A stretch of DNA of 5,118 nt from Actinomycetota bacterium (GTDB lineage Bacteria > Actinomycetota > Actinomycetes > Actinomycetales > Microbacteriaceae): positions 1 to 5,118 of the forward strand of contig VGAV01000215.1 of assembly GCA_016870695.1 (NCBI GenBank), in the 5' to 3' direction. The notes below the pieces were generated by a model. It made no database searches and was not told the DNA's origin. It saw only the letters and a program-made list of their open reading frames with translations. How positions within the stretch are numbered: the stretch's first letter is position 1; the number at the start of each line of letters is the position of its first letter. Shown piece after piece: positions 4,782-5,118 of the stretch. The position numbers and the translations under genes are program-made.

Positions 4782-5118
4782 ATGGCTCACACCGACACCG
4801 CGACTCTGCCCCTGGACGCCTCGTCATCGCAGGCCCTCGCCGAGAACGAGCTGGAGTACGCGCTCGTCTCCGGCGACGGCGACGACTTCGTGCCCTACCT
4901 CCGCTCGGTGGTCCGCGGGTTCCTGGACGAGGAGCCGACGGTCGAGGTGGTCGAGACGGCACGGCGCGCGATGCGCGCCCGTCGGCTGATCGGCGTCTTC
5001 GACCGCGCGGGCGAGGCGCCCGACGCCCCGGTGGGGACGATCGAGTCCTGGCCGTCCGAGCTGACCGTCTCGCCCGAGCGCACGCTCCCGCTCTGGTCCA
5101 TCAGCGCCGTCACCGTCG
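4782..5118 (+). CDS. GNAT-family N-acetyltransferase, Eis-like (5' part only)
   Basis: The reading frame is open from ATG to the window edge, giving 112 codons plus one base. The N-terminus is MAHTDTATLPLDASSS. Residues 21-75 contain an acidic stretch (SGDGDDF), FVPYLRSVVRGFLDEE and RRLIGVFDRAG, and residues 84-112 read PVGTIESWPSELTVSP then TLPLWSISAVTV. The pattern 'G-T-x-(short loop)-S-x-x-L-T-V' followed by 'SAVTV' is the beta-strand region that leads into the acetyl-CoA loop in Eis-like GNAT enzymes. The loop itself (usually APTHRRRG) lies beyond the window and cannot be verified. The substrate is unknown. It follows the anti-sigma gene by 69 bp and seems to have its own leaderless promoter, so it is probably not just a third gene of that operon. 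Confidence 0.72.
   Translation, partial: MAHTDTATLPLDASSSQALAENELEYALVSGDGDDFVPYLRSVVRGFLDEEPTVEVVETARRAMRARRLIGVFDRAGEAPDAPVGTIESWPSELTVSPERTLPLWSISAVTV

Overview
The window is a high-GC, densely packed actinobacterial chromosome segment. The WhiB-type regulator, the SigH/SigR-RsrA redox switch, the GC-rich codon use, and the order whiB / aroA-rsgA / sigH-rsrA all point to Actinobacteria. The leaderless-promoter style and protein wording suggest Microbacteriaceae, probably Microbacterium or a close relative (inference; no database search was possible). A comparable neighbourhood (whiB1, sigH, aroA, rsgA) exists in Mycobacterium tuberculosis, so this is core genome rather than an accessory island.

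Layout. At the left edge a WhiB1-like Fe-S regulator runs leftward (240 to <1). A 217-bp divergent intergenic region follows. It holds two clear inverted repeats, and on its far side is a small four-helix membrane protein on the + strand (458-841). That gene ends inside a 36-bp tandem duplication and faces, tail to tail, a leftward operon aroA (3778-2435) > rsgA (2431-1370) > bcp (1373-900). The operon is very tight: a 3-nt gap between aroA and rsgA, and a 4-nt GTGA overlap between rsgA and bcp. Only 32 bp separate aroA from the divergent rightward pair sigH/sigR-like (3811-4473) and rsrA/rshA-like anti-sigma (4470-4712), which overlap by ATGA. A GNAT acetyltransferase begins at 4782 and leaves the window.

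How the genes work together. Three loci are tied to redox state: WhiB (Fe-S/NO sensing), Bcp (thiol peroxidase) and the thiol-oxidation-released ECF sigma factor with its zinc anti-sigma. The sigma gene appears to be autoregulated. A consensus SigR/SigH-type promoter (GGGAAT, 18-nt spacer after GGAAT, GTT) lies at 3757-3783 inside the first codons of aroA, and a good Shine-Dalgarno precedes a GTG start that gives a 220-residue sigma. A second start 22 codons later sits right behind a TAGACT -10-like element. This suggests two isoforms, as known for SigR/SigR' in Streptomyces. The candidate aroA promoter overlaps the sigma promoter's start region, so the two may interfere.

I found no mobile element, CRISPR array, tRNA, rRNA or evidently new multi-gene system. 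The most noteworthy material is regulatory: the sigH/aroA divergent promoter, the internal sigma start, the strong inverted repeats between whiB and the membrane gene, and a textbook leaderless promoter in front of the GNAT gene.
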